In this document: piece after piece, positions 7,696-16,376 of the stretch
How the letters are laid out: each line of letters opens with the position of its first letter
How positions within the stretch are numbered: the first letter of the stretch is position 1
Origin: Agrobacterium tumefaciens
GTDB lineage: Bacteria; Pseudomonadota; Alphaproteobacteria; Rhizobiales; Rhizobiaceae
Assembly (NCBI RefSeq): GCF_013318015.2
Contig: NZ_CP115841.1
Span: 1,116,001 to 1,180,000 of the forward strand
Direction: 5' to 3'
Length of the DNA: 64,000 nt
Translations under genes and position numbers: made by a program
The notes under the pieces: model-generated
What the model was told of the DNA's origin: nothing
Seen by the model: the letters and a program-made list of their open reading frames with translations, nothing else
The model's database searches: none

Positions 7696-8805
7696 ATGAA
7701 AGATAATGATCTCCTCCGGCAGGATGCTCAAGACGCTGGAGAGCGTCTAGTATCTGGCCACGCTTCTGAAGATCCGTTTGCGGCAGCCTTCAAGGCCACC
7801 CGCATGCCCATGATCATCACAAATCCACTCCTCAACGACAATCCAATCATCTTCTGCAATGCTGCTTTCAGCAGATTGACGGGCTATTCCGCCGAAGAGC
7901 TGGTTGGTCAAAATTGTCGTCTGCTCCAGGGTCCAGACACGGATCCTGGTTCAGTTACGAAACTGCGTGAGGCAATCGCAGCCGAGCAGGATTTGGCGAT
8001 CGACATCCTTAATTATCGCAAGGACGGATCAGAGTTTTGGAATGCTCTCTTCGTAAGTCCTGTTCGCGATGCTGCCGGAACCGTCATCTATTTTTTCGCC
8101 TCGCAACTCGACTTCACCGATATCAAGAGCAAGGAAGCCGAACTCGCTCGCGCCCGCCACATCGCGGAGGGAGAGGTGGCGCTGCGAACGGCGGATTTGA
8201 CAGAGGCATTGCGGGCAAAAACAACCCTCGTCCACGAAGTTGATCATCGCGTAAAAAACAACCTCCTGACGATCGCCTCAATCGTGAAGCTTCAGGCGCG
8301 GATGACTGATAACGATGTTGTGGAGCGGACATTGATGTCTGTGCTGAACAGGGTCGAAGCACTCAGCACCGTTCAGCGCAAGCTTCTGAACGATGAAGAT
8401 GTAGGACATTTCGATGTCGCGGATTTTGCCAATACATTGATGCTCGACAAGATCGGCGCCTTGAAGCGAACCGACATCATCCTCACCACCGATCTTCACG
8501 AGGTTGTGGTTCCGGCGACCAAGGCCTCCCCCCTTGCCTTGATCATCAACGAACTCATCGGCGACGCCATTCGCAGAGGATTGAAGGACCGTGGCGGGCA
8601 ATTGCACCTGGAGGTCAAGCGCCTAAACGGCCACTTCCTTGTCAGGGTTGCCGATACCGTCACGCCGGGCGAAGTGGACAAGGAAGAAGCAGCCTTTAGC
8701 AAAAAGATGCTGGAAGCATGCGTAAAACAATTGCGTGCTACGATAGTTCGGACGGTTGAAGGTAGCCTCTCGGATGTTCGTGTCACGCTTTCTGTAAAAG
8801 ACTGA
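7696..8805 (+). CDS. LOV-domain (blue-light) HWE/HisKA_2-type sensor histidine kinase, ATPase domain divergent
   Basis: 369 residues from ATG 7696 (a GTG at 7597 would add 33 residues). A PAS/LOV domain spans about 28-145 and contains GQNCRLLQGPDT, where Cys74 is the flavin-adduct cysteine of LOV photosensors. A linker helix leads to the phosphoacceptor helix HEVDHRVKNNLL (His184), typical of HWE/HisKA_2 kinases. The C-terminal ATPase is odd. The N-box reads NELIGDAIRRGL instead of NEL(x)TNA(x)K, and no Gly-rich G-box follows (SKKMLEACVKQLRA). It may be a weak kinase or an inactive partner. Cytoplasmic, no membrane segment. The receiver gene 11 bases downstream is the likely partner. Confidence 0.88.
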   Translation: MKDNDLLRQDAQDAGERLVSGHASEDPFAAAFKATRMPMIITNPLLNDNPIIFCNAAFSRLTGYSAEELVGQNCRLLQGPDTDPGSVTKLREAIAAEQDLAIDILNYRKDGSEFWNALFVSPVRDAAGTVIYFFASQLDFTDIKSKEAELARARHIAEGEVALRTADLTEALRAKTTLVHEVDHRVKNNLLTIASIVKLQARMTDNDVVERTLMSVLNRVEALSTVQRKLLNDEDVGHFDVADFANTLMLDKIGALKRTDIILTTDLHEVVVPATKASPLALIINELIGDAIRRGLKDRGGQLHLEVKRLNGHFLVRVADTVTPGEVDKEEAAFSKKMLEACVKQLRATIVRTVEGSLSDVRVTLSVKD

Positions 8806-8816
8806 AAGGATCTCCT

Positions 8817-9242
8817 GTGAAAATCTTGATCGTAGAGGACGAAGCTCTGCTGGCGATGGAACTTGAAAGCGAAGTGGAGGATGCCGGACACGAGATTGTG
8901 GGGATCGCTGCCGACAGCAAGGAAGCTATCGAGCTTGCCAATAAGGCACTGCCGCAATTCGCATTTGTAGACATTCAATTGCTGGATGGTCCAACGGGCA
9001 TAGAAGTCGGCCGATATCTTTCCTCGAGCTCCATCCCCTATGTTTTTGTTTCGGGTAACCTGAAGAGAATACCTGAGGACTTTGCAGGCGCACTTGGAGC
9101 GATCGAGAAACCCTACACGATGAACGGTTTGCAAAATGCCTTGCAGTTCATTGAAGGCATCGTTATTGGCGCAGAGCGCTCCGCTACCCCTCCTCCCAGC
9201 CTTGTTGTTTCGCCCAAACTGCTTGCCGCCTTGTCGGCTTGA
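8817..9242 (+). CDS. Single-domain response regulator (receiver)
   Basis: 141 residues from GTG 8817, with GAAAGGA just upstream. The receiver fold has the acidic pocket VEDE (7-10), phosphoacceptor Asp52 (FVDIQL) and Lys98 (IEKPY). There is no output domain; a short tail follows residue 120. Such stand-alone receivers act as phosphate shuttles or sinks next to HWE kinases. It lies between two HWE-type kinases and could serve either. Cytoplasmic. Confidence 0.92.
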   Translation: MKILIVEDEALLAMELESEVEDAGHEIVGIAADSKEAIELANKALPQFAFVDIQLLDGPTGIEVGRYLSSSSIPYVFVSGNLKRIPEDFAGALGAIEKPYTMNGLQNALQFIEGIVIGAERSATPPPSLVVSPKLLAALSA

Positions 9243-9275
9243 CCAACGCCGCCCCTGTGCGGATAAGGATTGACC

Positions 9276-11588
9276 TTGAATTCACCGTCGGAACGCATTG
9301 ACGCAGTTCGAAACTCTGGGCTGCTTGATGTCCAGAGCCCACCCGAATTCCAGGATATTATCGAGGTCGTCAAAACCGGCCTGAAATGCCCAGTAGCTTT
9401 GATCTCCATTCTGGACGAGCACCGGCAGGTTTTCATCGCTCATGTCGGGTTGCCACCCAAATGGGCTGAAGCGGCGGAAACGCCACTCACGCATTCATTC
9501 TGTCAGCATGTGGTTCGCGACAGACAGCCTTTGATCATCGGGGATGCGACGGTTCATGATCTCGTTAGAAATAATCTGGCCATAACCGATCTGGGCGTGA
9601 TCTCCTACATGGGAGTGCCTGTAACCCTCCCTGATGGCATGGTGATCGGCGCGCTCGCAGCAATCGATGGCGAACCACGCACATGGACGGAAAGCGAGCT
9701 GCAGTTACTGAACCAGATCGGAAGGGTCGCCTCGAACCAGATTGCGACCTTCCTTTCCGAGCAACGCTGGGGTGCGCTTTTCCAGCAATTGGAGGAAGGC
9801 ATCGTCGTAGGCTCGGTGATCCGTGACGTCGACGGAACGATTGTCGATTGGCGATACGAGACGGTCAATCCCGCATGGAGCACTCTTCTCGGATTACCAG
9901 GCGATAATGTGCCTGGTCGAACCATGCGCGACCTCTTTCCAGAATTCGAGAATGAGTGGGTTTCCGATGTGGTGGAGGCCGTCGAGACCCAACAAAGCAA
10001 GCGTTTCACCCGCAAGATCGGATCGATGGACCGGTGGTTTGACGGCTATGTTCAAGCCACTGGTGAAGACGCGTTCGTCATCATGTTTGTTGAAGTCACT
10101 GACCGTATGCAAGCCCAGGAGGCTTTACGCGACAGCGAAACGAAGCTTCGCCTGATCGTCGAAGGCGCCAAAGACTATATTATCATGACGATCGATGAAG
10201 ACCAGCGCATTACAAGCTGGTTCGGTGGAGCGCAGGAGACATTTGGCTGGTCGGAAGCCGAGATGCTCGGACGGCCGTTTGAGTCGATTTTTACTGAGGA
10301 GGACCGGGCAGCCGGCGTTCCTGCGGCTGAAGTGAGCAGAGCCACGTCCGAAGGGGTTGCACCCGACCGCCGATGGCACCTCGCTGCCGATGGCTCCAGC
10401 ATCTTTCTGGACGGCACGATCCGGCCGATGTCCAACCATTCGTCGCCCAAGGTCCCGGGATATATCAAGGTCGCACGCAACGCCACCGCTCAAAAACTGT
10501 CGGAGGACAGGCAGCTTGCATTCCTGGAACTCGGCGAAAAGATCCGCGAGCTGGATACTGTTGCGGAAGTGGCATTTGCCGCCGCCGAGATTTTGGCACG
10601 GAGTCTGAGAGGCGCGACGCGGGCGGGCTACGGCATCGTTGACCCTATCGCCGAGACGGTGCAAATGCTTCCCGACTGGTGTGCGGAGGGAATGTTCACC
10701 GTCGCGGGGCTCCATCATTTCAGGAATTACGGATCCTACATCCAGGATTTGAAGCGGGGTGAGACGGTCATCATACCCGATGTGGCGACAGATCCGAGAA
10801 CCTCCGCTTCAGCCGAGCTTCTACACTCATTAGGCATCTCCGTCCTCGTGAATGTGCCAATCATCGAAAGAGGTGCATTCGCGGGGGTCATGTTCGTACA
10901 CTACGACAAGCCGCATGAATTCTCGTCCGAGGAGCGTGATTTTGTGCGTGCGATAGCGGACCGCACGCGTGAGGCGATCTCCAGGATTCGGGCCGAGCAG
11001 GAACAGCAGGTTCTCAATCACGAGATCAGCCACCGGCTCAAAAACACGATGGCCATGGTTCAGGCGATTGCGACACAGACGCTTCGCCCTGTTACCGACA
11101 GAGCCCCTGTCGAAGCCTTCACGAGCAGATTGCGCGCGCTTTCCAATGCGCATGAGGTTCTCCTGAACCAGGACTGGTCGTCGGCGCGCATGGTGGCAGT
11201 GATCGATTCCGTGCTTCGCCAACTTTCTCTTCCCGAGCGATACCGCATATCGGGCACCGACATGGAAATCGGGCCTAGAACTGCACTGTCGCTGGCTCTC
11301 CTGATGCACGAGCTTGGCACAAACGCTTTGAAATATGGAGCCTGGTCTTCTGATGCCGGAACCGTCGTTATTTCATGGACGATAGAAGATGCAGGCGGCG
11401 AGAACGCGCTTGTTCTGGAATGGAAGGAGCAGGACGGCCCGCCGGTGACCGCTCCATCGGGTAAAGGTTTCGGATCGAAGCTCATCCAGCTTGGTCTGAT
11501 GGGTACAGGCGGTGTCGAGGTCAATTTTGACCCTGACGGCCTGCGGGTAACGATGCAGGGACTGGTTTCCCATTTGAGACAGTCATGA
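9276..11588 (+). CDS. Multi-sensor HWE histidine kinase (GAF-PAS-PAS-GAF-HWE)
   Basis: About 770 residues from TTG 9276, with AAGGA seven bases upstream (TTG 9270 is too close). Order: GAF-like domain about 20-165 (ALISILDEHRQVF, HSFCQHVV), a first PAS about 180-285, a second PAS about 295-415 (ITSWFGGAQETFGWSEAEM), a second GAF about 425-570, then the HWE kinase core. The phosphoacceptor is His586 in HEISHRLKNTMAMVQ, the N-box is MHELGTNALKYGAW and the W-x-E element is LEWKEQDGP, followed by GKGFGSKLI. All core motifs are present, unlike in the LOV kinase upstream. No membrane segments, so a soluble sensor. It overlaps the next receiver gene by four bases. Confidence 0.92.
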   Translation: MNSPSERIDAVRNSGLLDVQSPPEFQDIIEVVKTGLKCPVALISILDEHRQVFIAHVGLPPKWAEAAETPLTHSFCQHVVRDRQPLIIGDATVHDLVRNNLAITDLGVISYMGVPVTLPDGMVIGALAAIDGEPRTWTESELQLLNQIGRVASNQIATFLSEQRWGALFQQLEEGIVVGSVIRDVDGTIVDWRYETVNPAWSTLLGLPGDNVPGRTMRDLFPEFENEWVSDVVEAVETQQSKRFTRKIGSMDRWFDGYVQATGEDAFVIMFVEVTDRMQAQEALRDSETKLRLIVEGAKDYIIMTIDEDQRITSWFGGAQETFGWSEAEMLGRPFESIFTEEDRAAGVPAAEVSRATSEGVAPDRRWHLAADGSSIFLDGTIRPMSNHSSPKVPGYIKVARNATAQKLSEDRQLAFLELGEKIRELDTVAEVAFAAAEILARSLRGATRAGYGIVDPIAETVQMLPDWCAEGMFTVAGLHHFRNYGSYIQDLKRGETVIIPDVATDPRTSASAELLHSLGISVLVNVPIIERGAFAGVMFVHYDKPHEFSSEERDFVRAIADRTREAISRIRAEQEQQVLNHEISHRLKNTMAMVQAIATQTLRPVTDRAPVEAFTSRLRALSNAHEVLLNQDWSSARMVAVIDSVLRQLSLPERYRISGTDMEIGPRTALSLALLMHELGTNALKYGAWSSDAGTVVISWTIEDAGGENALVLEWKEQDGPPVTAPSGKGFGSKLIQLGLMGTGGVEVNFDPDGLRVTMQGLVSHLRQS

Positions 11589-11968
11589 TGACCGTGACCT
11601 CGAATGCTGCCGATGTGGCAACAATACTCGTCGTCGAGGATGAGCCGCTGCTACGCCTTGCCGCCGTGGATCTGGTTGAAACCGCAGGATACACAGCGCT
11701 TGCTGCGGCAGATGCTACGGAGGCGGTCAATATCCTTGAGGCACGCGCAGACATACGAATTGTCTTCACTGATATCGATATGCCACGCGGCGTCGACGGC
11801 CTGCAACTGGCAGCCATTGTTCGTGACAGGTGGCCGCCTATCAAAGTTATCCTGGTTTCCGGCCATCTTGAAGATCCCGGTCATATGATCGCGGCAGATA
11901 CCGCTTTCTTTACGAAACCCTACTGCGAAGAGCAGATCGTGGAGACGATAAGGCAGATGCTGCGGTAG
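11585..11968 (+). CDS. Single-domain response regulator (receiver)
   Basis: 127 residues. Acidic pocket VEDE (17-20), phosphoacceptor Asp63 (FTDIDMP), Lys111 (FFTKPY). It belongs to the FixJ/CpdR-like stand-alone receiver type often paired with HWE kinases. Its start overlaps the kinase stop (ATGATGA), so the two are co-translated and are probably cognate. The stop codon lies inside a hairpin. Confidence 0.92.
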   Translation: MMTVTSNAADVATILVVEDEPLLRLAAVDLVETAGYTALAAADATEAVNILEARADIRIVFTDIDMPRGVDGLQLAAIVRDRWPPIKVILVSGHLEDPGHMIAADTAFFTKPYCEEQIVETIRQMLR

Positions 11969-11990
11969 CCGAGGATTTTTGCGGCTACCG
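11963..11990 (+). terminator. Hairpin at the end of the signalling genes
   Basis: CGGTAGCC (11963-11970) pairs with GGCTACCG (11983-11990). The loop holds a T-run but none follows the stem, so it may stabilise the 3' end or attenuate rather than terminate fully. Confidence 0.35.
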
Positions 11991-12042
11991 GGATTCACCG
12001 CTCCGCTTGAAATTTGGAGATGGTGACAGAGTCGGATAAGGC

Positions 12043-13353
12043 TTGGCAGTCGATCTGCCGACTGATTGCCGCTGGTCGCTGAGGTTGGAATTGACGGACA
12101 AATTACCTGCTGAACTTGATGGTTTGCATCGCAATACCTTTGAATATTTCTGGTCCGGGAGTCACCCGGAGAGTGGCCTGCCGCGGGATCGTATGCGATC
12201 CGATGGTGTTGCGATCCATGAGATCGCGTCGGTCTCCGGGATCGGGTTTGGTTTCCTTTCGCTCATCGTTGGTGTCCGCCGTTCTTGGATAACCGAACAG
12301 GAAGCCATCGCCCGGGCGAGCCGGATGTTGAGATCGCTGGCAAGTGTGAAGCGTTTTCATGGCGCCTTCCCTCACTTTATCGATGCGTCCAGCGGAAGAA
12401 CGATACCCTTCGCGAAATTCGACGACGGCGGAGATCTCGTTGAAACCGCTCTTCTGGTTCAGGCGCTGATCTGCGTTAGGCAGTTTTTTGGCGCGCAGAC
12501 ATCCTCCGAAATCGATTTACGCCGGTCCATAAATGAAATCGTCGAGACGGTGGAGTGGGGCTGGTTTACCAGGGGAAAGCCCGGGCCGCTGTTCTGGCAT
12601 TGGAGCCGTCGGTATGCCTGGGCGAAAAACTTGCCGATTGTGGGCTGGAACGAGGCCCTCGTCTGTTATGTGCTCGCGGCGGGTTCAACGACGCATGCAA
12701 TCAGCGCCGAGTCTTATCATTCCGGATGGGCAAGCGATGGCGAAATCCGGAACGGATCGATGTATCTCGGTGTTCGGCTGCCGCTTGGCCAGCCGTATGG
12801 AGGACCGCTTTTCCTATCGCACTATTCCTTCTGCACACTCGATCCGCGCGGTCTCGGCGATGTTTATTGTCACGACTATCTGGAGCAGGTTCACGCGCAT
12901 TGCATGATCAATTACCGCTACTGCCGCACGCGTTACCCAAGTGAGGCCGGGTGGGGTCTGTCTGCGTGTGATGGGCCAAAGGGCTATGTCGTAAATTCTC
13001 CGACCGACGATGACGGCATCATTGCGACAACGGCAGCCCTCTCTAGCATGCCCTTCTTTTCTCATCGCTCACGCGAGGCGGCGTTGCGTTTTCTGCAATG
13101 GAACAATGGTGCACTCGTCGGCCGCTTTGGCCTCATGGATTCATTCCAGCCCTCAACCGGCTGGGTGTCCGGAACGCATCTTGCGATCAATCAAGGGCCT
13201 GTTGTTGCGATGATGGAAAACTATCGCAGCGGCCTGATCTGGGATTTATTCATGAACGCACCGGAGGTGAAAAACGGCTTGGCCAAACTCGGCTTCCATC
13301 AGGACAGGTCTTTCGAAAAGTCGGGCCTGCAGGAAGGACGGACCGACCCCTGA
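12043..13353 (+). CDS. Glucoamylase-like domain protein (Glycoamylase family)
   Basis: Up to 436 residues from TTG 12043; TTG 12091 (LTDKLPAELDG) is an equally good start. The body matches the (alpha/alpha)6 glycoamylase-like domain also found in cyclic beta-1,2-glucan synthases: HRNTFEYFWSGSHPESGLPRDR, IASVSGIGFGFLSLIVG, GAFPHFIDASSGRTIPF and later CDGPKGYVVNSPTDDDGIIA, with acidic residues suited to glycoside hydrolysis. No signal peptide is evident, so it appears cytoplasmic. In rhizobia this could trim a beta-glucan or storage polysaccharide; the substrate is not readable. It follows the kinase genes on the same strand, which may be coincidence. Confidence 0.8.
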   Translation: MAVDLPTDCRWSLRLELTDKLPAELDGLHRNTFEYFWSGSHPESGLPRDRMRSDGVAIHEIASVSGIGFGFLSLIVGVRRSWITEQEAIARASRMLRSLASVKRFHGAFPHFIDASSGRTIPFAKFDDGGDLVETALLVQALICVRQFFGAQTSSEIDLRRSINEIVETVEWGWFTRGKPGPLFWHWSRRYAWAKNLPIVGWNEALVCYVLAAGSTTHAISAESYHSGWASDGEIRNGSMYLGVRLPLGQPYGGPLFLSHYSFCTLDPRGLGDVYCHDYLEQVHAHCMINYRYCRTRYPSEAGWGLSACDGPKGYVVNSPTDDDGIIATTAALSSMPFFSHRSREAALRFLQWNNGALVGRFGLMDSFQPSTGWVSGTHLAINQGPVVAMMENYRSGLIWDLFMNAPEVKNGLAKLGFHQDRSFEKSGLQEGRTDP

Positions 13354-13394
13354 GAACCGGTGTTTGAGTACCGCAAATGCATCCTTGAAGACAA

Positions 13395-13435
13395 CGCCGG
13401 AAGGCCTTGGCAATTCCTTGGCAAGGCCTTCGGCG
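13395..13435. repeat. Strong inverted repeat between convergent genes
   Basis: CGCCGGAAGGCCTTG (13395-13409) pairs with CAAGGCCTTCGGCG (13422-13435), leaving one bulged base. It sits between the converging glucoamylase-like and cytochrome genes. Neither side has a T-run, so it may be a factor-dependent end, an RNA-stabilising stem or a protein site. Confidence 0.5.
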
Positions 13436-13513
13436 CGCAGGATATGCTGGGGTAAAGTCGTGGTCATCGTCTCAAAACTGCGGGAGTTTTGATGTTCGAT
13501 AAACGGCGTGCTG

Positions 13514-13909
13514 TCATTCGGCTGGTTTCGAAGACGCGCTTTCGATGTAGGCGATAAGATTATCCAGTTCTTCCGGTTTGCTGATGCCCGCCAAGGCCAT
13601 CTTGTTTCCGGGGATTTTCTTCTTGGGAGCGCTGAGAAAGTCTCGCAGTTCCTCCGGTGTCCACACCAGCCCTTCCCCGCCTGCTTTTTTCATCGCATTC
13701 GAGTAATTATAGTCCGGATCGCCGCCCGCAGTGCGGCCGATGATCCCGTTAAGCTGCGGGCCGACCTTGTTTTTCGCGCCCTCGCCGATGGCGTGACAGG
13801 CGGAACAGCGCTTGAAGGCCGCCTCCCCCTTGGCAACATCGCCCTCTGAAAAAGCGGGAATGGCGCTTGCTGCGAGCATTGCCGCCGTGATGATCATTCT
13901 CTTGCGCAT
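13514..13909 (-). CDS. Class I c-type cytochrome, probable electron acceptor of the GMC dehydrogenase
   Basis: 131 residues with a Sec signal peptide (cleavage near residue 21, AFSEG). One haem site, CSACH (Cys35, Cys38, His39), and a distal Met ligand in GNKMALAG (Met104), as in cytochrome c2/c550. Periplasmic. It lies just downstream of the dehydrogenase small and large subunit genes on the same strand. In glucoside 3-dehydrogenase and Caulobacter lactose dehydrogenase systems a cytochrome of this kind takes electrons from the flavin/iron-sulfur subunit. The role here is inferred from that arrangement. Confidence 0.9.
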   Translation of the reverse strand: MRKRMIITAAMLAASAIPAFSEGDVAKGEAAFKRCSACHAIGEGAKNKVGPQLNGIIGRTAGGDPDYNYSNAMKKAGGEGLVWTPEELRDFLSAPKKKIPGNKMALAGISKPEELDNLIAYIESASSKPAE

Positions 13910-13977
13910 CGTGTCATCCTTGTTCTGCCGTATTAACGCGCCCGCCTGCGAATGCAGGCGGGCGGCTTGTTCTCAAT

Positions 13978-14538
13978 TCAGGTCGTGCCCCAGGCGGGCG
14001 TACCCTTCTTGTAGGGAACGCAGGTCTCAAAGCCGCCGGGGATTTCGTCGTAAACGAGAACCTCGGTGGCGCCGATCTTCGAGGTGAAGAAACCGAGCAG
14101 CGTCAGCTGCTTGACGAGTGTGAAGGGATGCGGTGCGGTCGGTGTCTGTTCCGCCCGGGCCTGTTTGTCCAGCGCAGAAATCAGCGTCTGCCGCTCCTGC
14201 GACGTCAGCTCCAGAAACGCTTTCTTGAATTCCGTCCGGCTGCGGTTTTCGATCTCAGCCATCGCGGAGAGGAAAAGTTTCCGCTGTTCGCCCGTGTAAC
14301 AATCGGCCGCATAGACTGCCATGAATGCGCCAACGGCGGCGTCCTTCGCACCCGGGGTGGATGTGCGAGGGATGATCGTTTCAGCCACCTCGTCCAGAAG
14401 CCGGATTTCCTCCGGGCTGAAGACGTGGACGTCGCCGGCAGGCTTGGCGGCGTTTTCCGCCGCAGTGACCACGTCAGCGCCGATCAGCGGAAGACCGGAG
14501 GCAATGGCTATCAGTTTCAGCAGTTCACGTCTGTTCAT
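13978..14538 (-). CDS. Gluconate 2-dehydrogenase subunit 3 family protein, small subunit of the GMC dehydrogenase
   Basis: 186 residues. The N-terminus MNRRELLKLIAIASGLPLIG carries an RR-x-x-L-K twin-arginine signal, so it is exported folded and probably carries the signal-less GMC subunit with it. The rest has the subunit-3 pattern (FSPEEIRLLDEVAETIIPRT ... GAKDAAVGAFM ... GATEVLVYDEIPGG). Its ATG overlaps the stop codon of the GMC gene by one base, so the subunits are made together. Periplasmic. Confidence 0.9.
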   Translation of the reverse strand: MNRRELLKLIAIASGLPLIGADVVTAAENAAKPAGDVHVFSPEEIRLLDEVAETIIPRTSTPGAKDAAVGAFMAVYAADCYTGEQRKLFLSAMAEIENRSRTEFKKAFLELTSQERQTLISALDKQARAEQTPTAPHPFTLVKQLTLLGFFTSKIGATEVLVYDEIPGGFETCVPYKKGTPAWGTT

Positions 14539-16223
14539 CACAGATTCCCCTTCTTGCGTTCGGAAACGGCAAATTCCGCGGCACGCGCCGTCAGCGCCAT
14601 GTAGGTGAGCGACGGGTTGACGCAGGAGGCCGAAGTCATGCAGGCGCCGTCAGTGACAAAGACGTTCGGCGCATCCCAGACCTGGTTGTTGCCATTGAGC
14701 ACGGAAGTTTTGGGGTCGCGTCCCATGCGGGCCGTACCCATTTCATGGATACCCATGCCCGGCGCATAGCTACCCCTCGACGGTTTGACGTTCTTGATGC
14801 CGACCGCTTCGAACATCTCGACTGCGTCATTGACCATGTCTTCGCGCATATCGAGTTCGTTCTGCTTCATCTCGACATTCATCGACAGGACCGGCAGGCC
14901 CCATTTGTCCTTCTTGTCGTGGTCCAGCCTCACGCGGTTCTCGTGATAAGGCAGCATTTCACCGAAGGCAGTCATGCCGATAGTCCAGGCGCCCGGCTGG
15001 GTCAGCGCTTCCTTGTAGTCGGCTCCGATGTTGAGTTCGGCGATTTCCCGCTCCCAGCGCGAACGGCTGGCGGATCCCTGATAACCGAAACCGCGCAGAT
15101 AGTTCCGCTTGTCGTCGCCGGTGTTGCGGAAACGGGGAATATAGAATCCCGCCGGGCGGCGGCCCTTGAAATAAAACTCTTCGAAACCTTCCACCTCGCC
15201 GGTGGCACCCATGCGGAAATGGTGGTCCATCACATTGTGGCCGAGTTCGCCCGAGCTGCTGCCGAGCCCTCCCTCCCACACGTCGGTGGCCGAGTTCATC
15301 AGAACCCAGGTCGAGTTGAGCGTCGAAGCGTTGAGGAAGATCACATCGGCGGTATATTCATAGGTCAGGTTCGTTTCGGCATCGATGATTTCGACACCGC
15401 GAGCCTTCTTCTTGTCCTTGTCGTAAAGGATTTCCTTGACGATGGAGAAAGGCCTGAGCGTAAGATTTCCGGTGGCGACTGCCGCCGGCAGGGTCGATGA
15501 CTGCGTGCTGAAATAGCCGCCGAAAGGACAGCCCAACCGGCACTTATTGCGGAACTGGCAGCGCGTGCGCTCCTGATCGGGCAGTTCCTGGGTGATGTTG
15601 GCACAGCGCGAATTGATGAGGTGTCGCGTGCCTTTAAAGGCAGTTTTCAACCGGCGTGCCACATCCTCTTCAACGCAATTCAGCGGAATAGGCGGCAGGA
15701 ATTCACCATCAGGAAGAATGTCCAGCCCCTCGCGGCTGCCGGAAATGCCAGCGAAACGCTCGACATAATCATACCAGGGAGCAATGTCCTGATAACGGAT
15801 CGGCCAGTCAACGGCGATCCCTTCTTTGGCATTGGCCTCGAAATCGGTCTGCGACCAGCGGTAGGTCTGGCGTCCCCACAGCAGCGAACGACCGCCGACG
15901 TGATAACCACGGAACCAGTCGAAACGCTTTTCTTCGACATAGGGCGTTTCCTGCTCGTCGGCCCACATGCCGAGCGTGGCCTCTTCCAGCAGATAGTCGC
16001 GGCTGAGCACCGGATACTTCGCCTTCATCTCCTGCGTGGCGCGGTTGCGATGGGGATAGTCCCAGGCTTCCTTGTCGGCATTCTGATAGTCGGTAATGTG
16101 CTCGATGTTTCTGCCGCGCTCCAGCAGCAGAACCTTCAGGCCTTTTTCCGTGAGTTCCTTTGCAGCCCAGCCTCCACTTATGCCTGAACCGACAACAATC
16201 GCATCATAATGATTGTCCGCCAT
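14538..16223 (-). CDS. GMC-family FAD oxidoreductase, probable glucoside 3-dehydrogenase large subunit
   Basis: 561 residues from ATG 16223, with GGAGGAG upstream. The FAD-binding GSGISGGWAA is at 12-21. GMC C-terminal marks are HEMGTARMG and the conserved NPSLT. Cys222, Cys228 and Cys232 (RCQFRNKCRLGCPFGG) follow the C-x5-C-x3-C-P spacing of the [3Fe-4S] site in FAD glucose dehydrogenases, so electrons can pass to a cytochrome instead of oxygen. With subunit 3 and cytochrome c downstream it forms the known three-part glucoside 3-dehydrogenase/LacA type. It would oxidise carbon 3 of glucosides or disaccharides in the periplasm. There is no signal peptide of its own. The exact sugar is unknown. 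Confidence 0.88.
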   Translation of the reverse strand: MADNHYDAIVVGSGISGGWAAKELTEKGLKVLLLERGRNIEHITDYQNADKEAWDYPHRNRATQEMKAKYPVLSRDYLLEEATLGMWADEQETPYVEEKRFDWFRGYHVGGRSLLWGRQTYRWSQTDFEANAKEGIAVDWPIRYQDIAPWYDYVERFAGISGSREGLDILPDGEFLPPIPLNCVEEDVARRLKTAFKGTRHLINSRCANITQELPDQERTRCQFRNKCRLGCPFGGYFSTQSSTLPAAVATGNLTLRPFSIVKEILYDKDKKKARGVEIIDAETNLTYEYTADVIFLNASTLNSTWVLMNSATDVWEGGLGSSSGELGHNVMDHHFRMGATGEVEGFEEFYFKGRRPAGFYIPRFRNTGDDKRNYLRGFGYQGSASRSRWEREIAELNIGADYKEALTQPGAWTIGMTAFGEMLPYHENRVRLDHDKKDKWGLPVLSMNVEMKQNELDMREDMVNDAVEMFEAVGIKNVKPSRGSYAPGMGIHEMGTARMGRDPKTSVLNGNNQVWDAPNVFVTDGACMTSASCVNPSLTYMALTARAAEFAVSERKKGNL

Positions 16224-16376
16224 GATAACTCCTCCGATTGGTACTTGGGTAAAAAGTCGACGAGACAATGCGCTCCCCGTCGCAACGCGGCGGAAACTTC
16301 ATCATGCGTCTGTCGAACCTTATGCGCCCCGGCGAAACCGGCCGCCGAGGTGCGGTTCTGGTTTTACTGGCAGTGT

